The notes under the pieces are model-generated. The model was not told the origin of the DNA. It did not search any database and saw only the letters and a list, made by a program, of their open reading frames with translations. The translations under genes were made by a program, and so were the position numbers. This document shows positions 35,494 through 48,719 of a stretch of DNA of 64,000 nucleotides, in pieces. How positions within the stretch are numbered: position 1 is the first letter of the stretch; each line of letters opens with the position of its first letter. The stretch comes from Apostichopus japonicus (Eukaryota > Echinodermata > Holothuroidea > Aspidochirotida > Stichopodidae): assembly GCF_037975245.1 (NCBI RefSeq), contig NC_092569.1, positions 23,818,168 to 23,882,167 on the forward strand. Reading direction: 5' to 3'.

Positions 35494-38400
35494 GTATCAG
35501 ATCAATAGAGAGACCTCCTGTAGCATCCATATCATCAAAACCTTTCTTTAGACAGCTTAAGCATTGCTTACAAGTTGTTATTCTATGGTATTGTGTGCAC
35601 CTAGTAGAACGGCGGGGTGGGGTGAGGTTGGGGGAGGTTGGTGTGGGGTGGCTGCACATAATGATACAGACACAAATTTACCAAACAAACGGACGAACGA
35701 ACATGAGAGTTAATCTACTGAGCTAAACTTAAAATATGTGATAAATGCTAATCATAACCCTAGGTTTAGTTAGTCCTTTAGTTCAGGTGATGACGATTCA
35801 ATGTCATTACGTTTAAGATAGAAAGGAAAAATTAAATGCACTACAATGTTGAGAGCGACAAAGTTGTCAAGTGGGCTAACTTTAGATTAAGATGCGCCCC
35901 AAAGCTTGTATCATGAAATCAAACTTTAAATAGAATAATTTAGTTATGTTAATTATAATTAAAAGCACTGTTGTTCCAGATTATGTCACAAAAATACAAT
36001 ATGTTCACTTAGGACTTATACTAAAAGTAGTGCCGCGCAATTAGTGTTAAATTGCGTCTTCATTTCTAACTAGTTTTGAAAGTCAAACCCCGCCGACAGG
36101 TACTTTTTCGAATCAATGCAGATAGTACAATTACAAAAATCCCATATAAGTACAAGTTATTTCAAACTAAGTAGCACATTTTATGTTGAAAGCGATCGTT
36201 AATGTGAAACAATAATCTTAAAAGCTCCACTCTTAGCAGAGTACTATAGCAAGAGAAAATAACAAAGTGTGTATCAGTCCTATAAAATTTAATATGAGAA
36301 ATGTCAAAACTTCTAAATTACATATGATATTGGAATAACATCGTCCCCAGAGTGATAGAATTTCACACAAGTTTGGTTCAATTTGTTTAAATTAGTAAAA
36401 GACAAGCGTAATATAAGTTCCGAAAATGTTAGCACATTTCTATAATATTGTTGGTTGCAGGAAAAGTGTACTGCCGAGGCATATTACGATTTTTAAGTTT
36501 GTCAAGAGCCCTGGTTTGGTCCAGGACGATAAGCCGCTTGAAACTGCCGCATGTTACATAATATGATACAAACATGCTATCTTCATTATTGGTTTATATG
36601 AATAGAGCTATATATGTCATGAATATCTTCCCTGAACAGCTAAGAGATTTCCCAATTTACTGTTCCTTCACATACTATATTGGAGACATATTTCAAGTCT
36701 AAATATGACATGGTTGAGTCACACTCCTTAATTTTTTCGTTTTTTCCTTATTTATTACATTATTTATTTACTGTAATAAGCAGGGTTTTTGAAAATGCTT
36801 TGATCTAAGATAAGGAAGTACTTAACACGACCTAATGATGGCATATGGGGGTTTCATTATCAACATTGTAAATATTCTACCTTGCATATATATGAAGGAA
36901 AATACAATGATAAAGTAGATGGCTTCAGATACTAGTCGCAATATGATAATATAGATTTACAAAATGACAACTCCCAGTCACAAACTATTCTAAGATCTGT
37001 TATACAGATAAACCGAAGCTGATTGTAGAAATTGTGTCATGTCTTGTGATAATTTTTTGTTTTAAACAGTAAGGAATGAAAACGTCAGTCATTTTTTTCT
37101 CTTTTTTGTCTCGGAAACAGCGGATAAGTCAGCAGTTCTTGGTCATTTTGAATGCATCTCTATCGGACAAAAACCTCGATACTTCAATTCTCAAGAAGGC
37201 AAAGAAACCACTGTTCTTTCAATGCGAACATTAGAATGTTTTTGCTTCAATTTAAGATAATCTTTTAATGAAAACTTTATTGAAATATATGTCCATATGA
37301 ACTATATTTCATGGATGAAATTATTTCAAATAAATTATGTAAAACTTACCATTTATAATTACAGTCCAACATTTCCGAGTCATCTTAAAACTATTCGAAA
37401 GTGAGGGGTATTGCTCTACCTAAATTGGAATTTTCGCCCTTCCCCAACAGGTCCTCCACGGTATCCCCCCCCCCTACCCCGAACCCCGAAATATCCTTGT
37501 TCATATAATAATACTGTGTAGTGTTCGTAAACTGGGTATGATAATACATTCATATGCAGGTGGATAATCTCCGATATGGGATTTTTTTTTTAAATTACAA
37601 AAAGGTTGTAAATATTTGAAACTTTCAGCCGATAATTTTTATAATGGTGTACAACCTATACAATTTTCTATTTTAATAAATCATATCAGTCTTTCTTTGT
37701 ACAAATCAAACATTGGACTTAATTTGTTGATACTCCTTAATTGAATAGCTGTTCTGTTTAAAGTGTTAATATTTTTACTTGGCGTAATATCCTTCTTTCT
37801 CTTTGTTTGTTTGTATGTAAAGTATTGGACACATAGGATAACCTGTTTATTTCCACCCTGTACTGGTCGAACATCATCGTACAACATGACATAACAGCTT
37901 AAGACAAACAAAGTGTTAACAGAAAATTCTCTCTTCAATTCAATGCATTCTAATTAGCTTTTACATTTTACCTTGTTACATGACATAGCTTCAACGATTT
38001 ATTTCGATGCTGAGTCAGTTCAAAAGTCATGAAAAAATTATAGGTTTGTATTGTTAAGATCACTTTTCCTGTGTTGTTGATTCTCATGTGCATTATGTGT
38101 AATTCGCTTTCCTAATAAGGACGTCGATATTTTGATGAGGTTTCAAGTATCGTGTAATATATTAGACACTACGACAATCAATTTTAAAACCACCTGGCAG
38201 GTTGTAAAAATACAATAGTACAGGCACTAGTTTACATGAGCCTGCAAATGATTTACAAACAGTTTTTCTCGACATAATGGAAATTCTAAATCGATAACAA
38301 ACGCTGCAGTCGTTTTCCGGCCTGTGAAGATTTAACAACAACCGAGACAGTCAGTCTATGAAATGTTAGTCTAAAACTTTCGTGATCACGATTCTGTATT

Positions 38401-40065
38401 TCAAGTTCAAGTTTAAACACATTTCTCATATGAATGATGTATAGAAATATTTCCCAAAAATGTAGAACAAAAAATGTGTAATATGAATAATATTAGCGAA
38501 AACATAAATGTTTAACAATGGTAATGACCTAAATGAAGAAGGATTACGATATGAATCGGCTCATACATGAGAGAATAGGGCGAAACAAACTGCAGTTAGT
38601 AATGTAAGTGATTAAGTATGATTTATCGCATATATGACTTTGTGATCACTGCTTTAATGAAACCAGATATAAGTGAAACCTCTGAGTATAAATGCGAAAT
38701 CACTTACAACTCGACCTCCCAAGGTCTTTTTGAGGGGAAAATATTCCGTTGCACTGTGAAAGCGATACAATACAACAATGCAAACCATATTCTTCTTCAA
38801 TCGTTACGACTAGGAGATACTTTATATAAAACAAATATTAATCGATAGTCTTTCACCCTTGAAATACGAATCGATTATTTTAGTAACTGAGATGTGTACG
38901 GTACGTTTGTCCTCATTATAAGCAAAATACGACAAGGAGATAGTTGTCTGGCTAAAATTTAGAAGTCATAATAATGACGAATAAATGGCATATGTCTATA
39001 CAGTTTTACAACTCGTTTTCGCGTTTTTACTGATCGCAACTAAAATATGGCGTCTAAATCACGGATGTGCAAAACGCGTCTGGCGAACAACTCTTCTGTG
39101 GCCCGCGAATAGGGCTTTTTAAAAACCATAATAATGCAGTCCCATAGCAATGAGAGATATGATTTCTCTTGCATGTAATGCCATATGTCCATTTTCTGTC
39201 ATGAGAGTAGCTACAGTCCTAAAATTTAGCGTCACATGTATTGGTTACAAAATTATAATGAGCCAACCAGATCAATTTCGTTACGAAACCACTAGTCTTT
39301 ATTGATGTGATATTTCTGTCAGAAAAGCTTTAAAATATGGACAGCATATACCATTCAAATTATATGTAAGATATTAATCAAGAAATGACTGTCAGATTAA
39401 AGTGCCGCAAAGGACGAAAAATGTGGTGAAATTATATTAGACATCTGCTGGTTGATATCTCTGTCCTCAATTCTAGGGTGTGATATTTCTCACAGTTATT
39501 AAAGATTATTGCGTTTCAAAGTCAAATTCCAATTTCCAGCAGGTTTCAGTTAAATATTTAAACAGCCGAAGCATTTTTTCCAAGGAATTAGTTAGCTAAA
39601 GAAACTAGAAAAGTGTGTACAATTGCAATGTCAGATATTCCATTCTTTTATGTAATGTAAAGATATATGCCATTCTGCTGTGTAAAAGTGACATAATTTC
39701 GACTATATGTTGAGGTTTGCAAATGAAAAGGAACATTTATGCAGCGGAAGTAACAACAAAGTTTCTTTGACATCTTTTTTTTTTTTTTTTTAGCAATTAG
39801 GAAAGTGTCAGGTTTTATTATATTTCAAACGTAACTAGTAACAGAAAGAGTCAAGTAATCCGAAATGGAATTCAGTGACTCACTGCAGTCACGACTTGAC
39901 CTCTGTTCCTCGAAGTGAAAGAACACAAGGTTTGGAATGTAATACGTGGAATTCATGTAGAATGATGATTACTTATTTCTTGTATCAGTCTGCATGTTTC
40001 AATATTTCTTAAGAGTTAAGATATGGAAGCTTGGTTATTAATTATCCCTTTCGTTTTGTTTTTAG
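35494..40065. other. Putative intron or decayed gene interior, no recognised exon
   Basis: By analogy with the gene at 43175-49335, a Ser/Thr-rich exon should lie here. I found no such frame behind a splice acceptor. There is a G-rich patch (35610-35650), a C-run (37465-37485) and a poly-T tract (39776-39792). The frame at 38618-38848 has no family resemblance. Confidence 0.4.
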
Positions 40066-40371
40066 AATGGTTCATTGTACGTGAATCACAATTGTACAAT
40101 GATGGTTAAATGTACAGATGGGCTGATCAGCGTGAATGAAGGATACAGTTGTGATGCTAATGCAGTCTGTGAGAAACGCAGCGGTGAACGCAAGTGTTAC
40201 TGTACTAGGGGTTACCAAGGTAACGGACAGACCTGTAAGCAGATAACTGACTGCCTGGATCTGTTTAATGAGGATGTCACTACCGAGGGTCTACACCCCA
40301 TTAAATCGATAAAATGGAATACATCACCCTTTGACGTATTCTGTGATATGACTCACGGAGGAGGATGGACG
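40066..40371 (+). pseudogene. Orphan TILa/EGF-like plus first FReD exon
   Basis: A 102-codon exon, phase 0 at both ends, behind a TTTTTAG acceptor and ending in GGATGGACG before GTAAGT. It encodes a cysteine-rich module (HNCTMMVKCTDG, YSCDANAVCEKR, CYCTRGYQGNGQTC) like the TILa-EGF pair of Fc-gamma-binding-protein-type proteins. It then encodes the start of a fibrinogen C domain (DCLDLF ... FCDMTHGGGWT). The sequence itself is intact. No second or third FReD exon follows before the next gene's signal exon at 43175; transposons occupy that space. Either the gene lost its 3' exons or it splices over the next gene's first exons. I favour loss. Confidence 0.65.
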
Positions 40372-40502
40372 GTAAGTCTTGTGTACGCATACATCAATCA
40401 GTCATTTCTGAGTATTAGTGGGTTTATGTGTATACATTAAATCATATAATTGTACAATTTATTTCAGTAACCGGCTGCTTAGGTTTAAACTAGGTATTGT
40501 TG

Positions 40503-41834
40503 CAGGGGCGTATCCAGGGGGGCCCAACAAGCGCCCCCCCCCATTGGCCGTCACCAAAAAAAAAAGTTTAGCCAAAAAAAATTTAAAAAATGATGACGAC
40601 CTTAAAGTGAGATGTCGGTGATCGCTCAACCCCCCCCCCCCCCTCCCGTATGCTTTATTTTTTGTTTGCCAAAAAAAGGTTCTGGCGAAGCTCGGCGGCA
40701 TAATAGTTTTAGAAACATAGATGGTAATTGTGTTTGTATTATCACTATAAACACTAAGTGACATGCCAGCCATACTAAATTGTGCATTTTGTGTCCATAT
40801 TTACTGGAAATGTTGCTTATTATTAAGGTCGAAAAATGGATCACATATGGCCATGGGCGGCGATCCTGGGGGGAAGGGGGATATATCCCCCATGAAAATG
40901 GGTGGAGGGGATGTAATACACCATATCCCCTCCCCACCAAATGCCAGGGATAAGAATATTTTCATGCCTACATTTATGCATCATCGTTAATGTACGGCTC
41001 TTTTTTAGCTTCATTTCTCGCCTACCATAAACGCAGTGCGATCTTTTCAAATAAAGCGTCTTTATAATGCAAGAATAGTTGACTGTAGGCTTCATTGGCC
41101 CTATAACAAAAAAATGTATTATCGCGCCCATGGTATTGATATAGTACATATATGCACCCTCATAGTATTCATATAGGCCCTATAGTAGGCCTACACACGT
41201 ACATGTTCCCTCGAACAGCTGAGAATCTCATGTTACCAGGGTAATGCTTAATACGTTTCACCTGGATGCCCTAGCAATCGGTACCTAGGAATGTAACTAT
41301 GTGTAATTGTGTATTGCATGTGTATAGGCCTATAATAGCCTGCATCAGGCCATTTTCTTCATCGAATAATATAAAAGAGCTCTCGAACATTCTAACGTTG
41401 CGCCTGAAACAAGATTGACAGGGGCAATTTTCCCAAAATAACACCCGAAATTAAAAAAAAGGTATTTTGGATCCTGATTATGAGATATTTCGGACATGAC
41501 ATCCCTATTTTAAAGTTGGGTATATGCCGCTTGGAAACCTCGGGAAGTGCCGTTTCCGGCCATCTAGAGGGTTTGTTAATCCCAAAATTTTCTTGTACGC
41601 TTCGCGCCAACTTATGGTGGCGCTACGCTTAGATAGTCAACAAGGTCATATCCCCCCCCCCCCCCACTCAGAAGTACGGATCGCCGCCCATGCATATGGC
41701 ACCATTTTGCATTTCAGCCCTTCTTCGAAAGCAAAAATTGTCCACCCCTCCCCTTAGACCCATCCCCCAGGACGGCGATCATTCATGCCTGACGCCCCCC
41801 CCCCCCCTATTGGAAAATCCTGGATACGCCCCTG
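40503..41834. mobile_element. MITE with perfect 16-bp TIRs, carrying a nested element
   Basis: CAGGGGCGTATCCAGG at 40503-40518 is mirrored exactly at 41819-41834. TTGTTG flanks both ends (40497-40502 and 41835-41840), a 6-bp apparent target duplication. Long C-runs lie just inside both ends. A second TIR element is inserted at 40852-41692, so the outer element alone would be about 480 bp. No transposase frame is present. Confidence 0.8.
40852..41692. mobile_element. Nested 841-bp TIR element with 8-bp target duplication
   Basis: The ends CATGGGCGGCGATCC (40852-40866) and GGATCGCCGCCCATG (41678-41692) are perfect 15-bp inverted repeats. CATATGGC is duplicated on both sides (40844-40851 and 41693-41700). 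Eight-base duplications suit hAT or P-type insertion. It is nonautonomous. Confidence 0.85.
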
Positions 41835-42257
41835 TTGTTGTAGTAGTGAGCTTGCGTGATTTTACTGTGGGAGTAATTATTGATGACATCATACACAATA
41901 AGTGATATATTTTAATATTACTATCTTCATAACAGGTCATCAAGTCCTTTATTAGCTCTATCAAACAAATTTTGTTTTATTCAAAGACGATCAGTCTATA
42001 TGAGAATGCTTTAATGTACCCCCTCCTCCATGTTAGGTTTTCGTAACCCCCCCCCCAAAAAAAAAAAAAAAAAAACCAAGATTTTTACTCACTACCACTA
42101 GATTTCCATACCAAGTTTCCACGTCCGCAGATCATTTCCGTGGCTGAAAACCTCGGTGCCAAATATGCCCCCATATTACCCCAGGTTTATAAACGGTAAA
42201 TATTGCCAATGTTGAGTATGGTCTAATAGCCCTTCCCTCTCTTGTGATTCCAGCAAT

Positions 42258-42545
42258 GTTAGTTACATTTTCTACTGTGTTCTTTGTTAATAGAGCAATG
42301 ACGTGGTGAAACGGGTTCTCGGTTCCGCTTACGTTTAATAATCACACACAAAAATCAATTCGTGATAATTTTGCAGGATTTCCCGTTTCCGAACATATCA
42401 ATCTTTATAGACATTCTGTGAAATACCTAAAATGTACTTTAATTGCCTCGAACTTCAAATCCGTAACTGAACATTTACGGAAAAAAAACGATTAGAGCTT
42501 TCGCATTAAGTGTTGCACCACCGGCCTCAACAAAGACTTAAGACC
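42258..42545 (+). mobile_element. Second Penelope-like retroelement remnant
   Basis: It aligns with 2686-2930: TTCTACTGTG, CGTGATAATTTTGCAGGAT, AACTGAAC and GGCCTCAACAAAGACTT recur in the same order. It is more decayed, with several in-frame stops. Confidence 0.6.
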
Positions 42546-42570
42546 TTTAAACCTAATGTAATGAATATAA

Positions 42571-42721
<151 letters not shown>

Positions 42722-43174
42722 TTATGCATTACCGAAGGTCAGAAATCCTTGACAATATTATGTGAAAAACATATATAAAGCTAAATTTTTGTATTTCCAA
42801 GACTACTTATCTTTCTGATGAATAGATGTCTAGATATCTGAAATTACATACTTCAAATCTACCGTATATCCATTGTAACACGTATTGATCTAAAATGATT
42901 TTTTTGCAATAGGTTTTCTATTGCCGCACATCTTCGAAAGAATGAAAATCCTTCAGAACACAACGAGAAAATATACATAAGGTGGAATTGAGGATTCACA
43001 AGAATATTTACGTTTCTTCCGCAATGATGGATAAATGTGAATTTGCACAAAAGAAGATATATGCAATTTCAAGTGGTTTTCTAGCAAATCTCATCTTTTT
43101 TCTTTAATATTCGATAGAAGGATTTAGCAAGTTTTTACAGATTGCATATTAGGTATAACAAAATAGGAAGGAAA

Positions 43175-43595
43175 ATGAAGCTCCATAAATGTCCCATTTT
43201 TATAATTCTGGTGATAAATGCGGCGATTAAAATACTGGCAAAAGGTAAGACGCTTTTAACTTTTTACTTGATTCTGTGTCAGCTTCAAATTTCATTTTGT
43301 GAACTATCCGTTCATCCAACAGAAATCATCTTTGCGATAAACTGTCCTCGTATTTCTTTCAGGAAGATATTCATCATGTATAACTAGGCCTATGGGGATG
43401 TAAGTACATAGTCAGTAAATTGAGTCATTTCATGACTTCTAAGTGACGATAATTATGTGTATTTAAACAATTCTAACGAGTTACAAATTTGAGTTTAAAC
43501 TTGAATTGGAAGCCACACGACGTGTATGTTTTAATCCATAACACCTTGCGGGATTCTCCCACATTGTGGTCGCTTAAGCGTCGAACAAATAACTG

Positions 43596-43669
<74 letters not shown>

Positions 43670-46600
43670 CATCATCATCATTATTATTATTATCAATTGA
43701 AACGAGTTGTTCCATCCTTCGCAAGTACTAGCATCTTAGAGTCAGGGCTTGTAGTTAAGTGGTTTAGGGAGGGGTTAGGGTTGGGCAGTGGTGTTCTCGG
43801 ATATTTCGATGACTGAGCAAGATTGTTTAATAGTATTTCAATACCTTGTCATCACGGCATTGCCTATGGCGAAGCACGTTTTCATTCTCAAAGTTGGTTG
43901 TACTTTGTAAATGCATCTGGCAATTCCAGAACAAATGAGCACACATGAAATTCAGTAGAATTGTTTTCGTTTTTCTTTATAATATTAATTATAACTTCTG
44001 AAAAAGGAAATTCCTCGGACTAATTTATTGTGAAAAGCTGTAGAAGTGTTTCAAAAGAATGAGTACGTTTTCATATGCTTACCTGATTATGGATAATGGA
44101 TTTCCTCATATTAAACAATACATGATATAAACAATTCTTAAATGCTATTGTACGTTATAGTCGTACGCTATATAATCTTCAGCCTGGTGATTTTGTAATT
44201 AAACAAATATTGTCATATATTTGAGATGTATAATGGGACAGAATAGATCGATAAGGCAAAGGCATTGTATTCAATAGTCTAAACTTACAGGTCAATTGAT
44301 TGAAGCCTTGATAGCTAACTATGATCTTAAATCTTGTCTTATTTACTCAACTTTGTTCTAAGTGACTTCCCTTCTGTAAGATGGAACATAATACATAATT
44401 CATGTTTTCTATGATACACAAAAAAATGAATCATTTATATTCAATCAAACTAGAACAATGTTTGTATATGAAAAAAAAAACGAAAGTCCATCTTGGTTGG
44501 AATTTGCGAAGGGACGAAAGTTCTTCTGATATTTGGTATTTCGATCTCCTTTTCATCTAAAACAGAGGATGGTTCCGGGATCCCTGGTTACTTTAAATGC
44601 ACCAACACCAATACCAACGCTGTACCAGAACTTCCAACTGTTATTGGTCAGGAGGACATTAAAACCAGTGATAGCATGATGGGAGAGTCAACCATCACAT
44701 CATCAGATCCCACGAGTAGGACGAGTTGGAGCACAATTAATGTTGAAAACATTAAAGGAGACACGACTAGCGCAATGTCCACCGAAAAAGACGTCGGTGT
44801 TACAAGTGAAACCACCATCCAAGAAGATGCAACTACAAATGACAAACCAGGAAGCACGGCGAATAGTGGAACCACCTACCAGGGAGGAAAAACAACTCAA
44901 ACAGTCACAATAACCTCATCAACCAACACTGGTACTGCATCACTAACAGTTCCCTCTACACAGAAAAGTATCGGGGAGAATTGTTTTCTTCCAGGGGAGA
45001 ATGTATCTGTTTTGGTGAGATAAAAGTTATTTCAAATTACAGGACTGTATTTAAACGAAATTAGTAGGATTTTAAATCAAAAGAGAAGAAATTCGAAAGA
45101 TAAATTTTACATTTGTTTTTTATTATTGTCCCTCTCCACCTCCCCCTCCACCTCCTACTCTCTCTCTCTCGCTCTCTGGCGCTTTGAATACTAGAAACTT
45201 GTGGGTATATGGCTCTGTAAAATGTATGCATGCATACATTCACACACACTTGGGCTTTCGTTACATCGCTAAAAGGAGTTTGATGGTAACAACTATTGTG
45301 TGGACCTGAGGATGCATTTCGTTGGCAACATCAGTGTAGTTGACTTACATGATAGGGCAGGGCAATAACGTGTGAACGATTAAGGACCACCGATATAGAG
45401 CAGAAATTACATTTATATAACGATTCTTAATCACCAATTTTCTTAATTTTCTTAATCACCAATTTTATTCTCCAATTTTCAAAACGATTGATTCAGTAAT
45501 GCATTAGAGACGATCAAATCCATTTTTCGATGGATTTTGCCAATTATATAATTAGGTTATGCAAGCAATTAATATTCACAATTGGATGAATACACGGATT
45601 GTTGGAGACGTCCGCAATCAATACCGCAGTACGCGTTTTCACAAAAAGGCCTTAATTAGTTTATTAGTGACCAATTTAATTATGGTTATTCTTAATTTAT
45701 TTCAGACAGGTTCTTTTCTTGTGAACAACGACTGTACAGTAATGTATAACTGTACTGATGGACTGATAAGCGTGAACGAAGGATACTCTTGCAGCTTACA
45801 TGCAGTATGCGAGACGCGCGAAGAAACACATAGGTGCTACTGTAGTAGTGGGTACCTTGGCAACGGGGAGGAATGTACCATTATACAAATGGGTGACTGT
45901 CTGGATGTGTTCAATGCTGGTTTCATTACTGATGGTATATATACTATCAAACCAACTAACTGGAATGAACCACCATTTGAAGTCTTCTGTAATATGACTG
46001 ATGGAGGAGGATGGACGGTAAGTCTAGTGTGACATCCTATAGTATAGACGATATATTGTATATGTATAATATGACCGACGGAGGAGGGTGTACGGTAAGT
46101 CAAGTATGACATCCTATAGTATAGACGATATATTGTATATGTATAATATGACTGATGGAGGAGAATGGACGGTAAGTCTAGTATGACATCCTATAGTACA
46201 GACAATATATTGTATATGTATAATATGACTGACGGAGGAGGAGTATGGACGGTAAGTCAAGTATGACATCCTATAGTATAGACGATATATTGTATATGTA
46301 TAATATGACTGACGGAGGAGGATGGACGGTAAGTCTAGTATGACATCCTATAGTATAGACGATATATTGTATATGTATAATATGACTGACGGAGGAGGAT
46401 GGACGGTAAGTCTAGTATGACATCCTATAGTATAGATGATATATTGTATATGTATAATATGACTGACGGAGGAGGATGGACGGTAAGTCTAGTATGACAT
46501 CCTATAGTATAGACGATGTATTGTATATGTATAATATGACTGACGGAGGAGGATGGACGGTAATTCTAGTATGACATCCTATAGTATAGACGACATATTG

Positions 46601-47072
46601 TATATGTATAATATGACTGAAGGAGGAGGAGGATGGACGGTAAGTCTAGTATGACATCCTTTAGTGTAGACGATATATTGTGTATAATATGACTGACGGA
46701 GGAGGATGGGCGGTTAGTCTAGTATGACATCCTATAGTACAGACGATATGTTGTATATGTATAATATGACTGACGGAGGAGGATGAACGGTGAGTCTAGT
46801 ATGACATCATAATTATATGTTATAGATGATATTTAGTACACTTTTGGACGAGAATGATACATGGTAAGTCTATGATGTATTCTTAATCGATTTACGATGT
46901 ATTCGATCTATTACTATTACACTTAATACATACACGTTAAAGTCCTATATGATACCCGGGACTTCATAGTCTCTTTGAAGTGCTCCACGACAGGATCCCT
47001 GGAATAACAAAACAAAAAATTATTTAACTGGGAATCATATTTAACCCCTTTAACCCCTAGTATAGACGATGT

Positions 47073-47147
<75 letters not shown>

Positions 47148-48577
47148 ACTGACGGAGGAGGGTGGACTGTAAGTCTATTATGACACCCTATAGTATGTGC
47201 GATATATTGTATATATATATATATATAATATGACTGACGGAGGAGTATAGATGGTGAGTCTAGTATGTTCAACCTATAGTATAGACGATGTACTTTATTT
47301 GTTTCATGTTTAATATAACTGAAGTAGGGAAATGGGAAATATTTATTTGTTGGGTTTCAGTTAAAATTATTGTGGTTCCGGTTAATTTTCTTTATTCAGC
47401 TGTTTAAATTTTGGATACCTTAAAAGCTCTATAAACTTACCTGATAAATAGCCTACCCTGGTAGCCCAACACAATTTAATATCGGCTCATAGGTCCGAGT
47501 AAACTGCTTCGAAAAGAAAAATGCACGGTACTGAAGCAAGGCCAGAGAACGGACATTTTTCACTAATTCAAGTCAGTACAACAACCTCCATCGTCTTTGT
47601 ATTTGCTTCGTTTAATGTGTGGTATCAGTTAAATTTGAAGAAGCAGTGATTCCTGAAATAAATTGCTTGAGTCATGTTGCCTTTGCTGCAATGCTTTTTT
47701 TAAATTTCCCTTATTTACCAGGTCTTCCAACGCCGTGTCGATGGTTTGGTTGATTTTGATCGTAATTGGACAAGCTATAAAGAAGGCTTTGGTAAGCCCA
47801 ATCACGAGTTTTGGTTGGGTAACGACAAGTTGTATTACCTCACCAATCAAGGTAAGTATCAACTCCGAATTGATCTGGGGAATAGTGTTAGAGATCACTA
47901 CTTCGCTCAGTTTCAAACGTTCCGCATCAACGACGAGAGCGATAATTATCGCTTGTCTGACCTAGGAGCTTTCGACGGAACAGCAGGTTCGTCAATGTTC
48001 AAAGCTTTATGTCCAACACTATGGTAACTGCTTTTTGTGTGTTTTTTTTTCCTTTGCGAGATGTCGTTGATGTGTTGAAGCAAAGGGGAGGCTAGGAAAG
48101 GAAGGGGGCAAGCAAACTGTTCGGGATACAAAACTCGGAAGTGCAAAACGCACCTGTCTTTGAGTGCACATCATTGGAAAAGATATGAGCTCGAAAACAC
48201 AATAGGAATTTCAGTTCATGAAAATTTTGATTTCACTTATAAAAATACAATTGCGAAACATGTGATCAAACATTCATCATAATTTTTATCAAGAGAGTAT
48301 CGACCGATTGGGCTTCTTCGCGGCAGACTGCAGTGACTAGCTGACAATGTTCCGAAAATAACGTCCAGATACGCACTTGGCTGTGTTCGACTTGTTTAGG
48401 ATTTCCCTGGTTCCAGTGTAGTCATATATGTTTAGACAATTCGGTTTCTTTCTCATATCTCTGATTTCTAAAGGATTTGTGTGTTTGTAGCATCTGGTTT
48501 TGAAGGGGTACCTTAAACGACCTATGCACGAGGTTGGGTTTTTTTTATCTGAAGTAAACGTTGCTTTGTATTCAACG

Positions 48578-48660
<83 letters not shown>

Positions 48661-48675
48661 AATATATATATATAG

Positions 48676-48719
<44 letters not shown>

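Noticed and set aside
38618-38848. 76-codon plus-strand frame as the missing stalk exon of the 35252-40371 locus
   Set aside because: It is not Ser/Thr-rich like the stalk at 44566, has no matching splice phases, and resembles no family I know.
43473-43724. Poly-asparagine frame
   Set aside because: It is the translation of a TTA microsatellite.
46018-46830. Reading the regular 77-bp repeats as a CRISPR-like array
   Set aside because: The genome is eukaryotic, units are contiguous without unique spacers, and each unit is a copy of the neighbouring exon-intron border.
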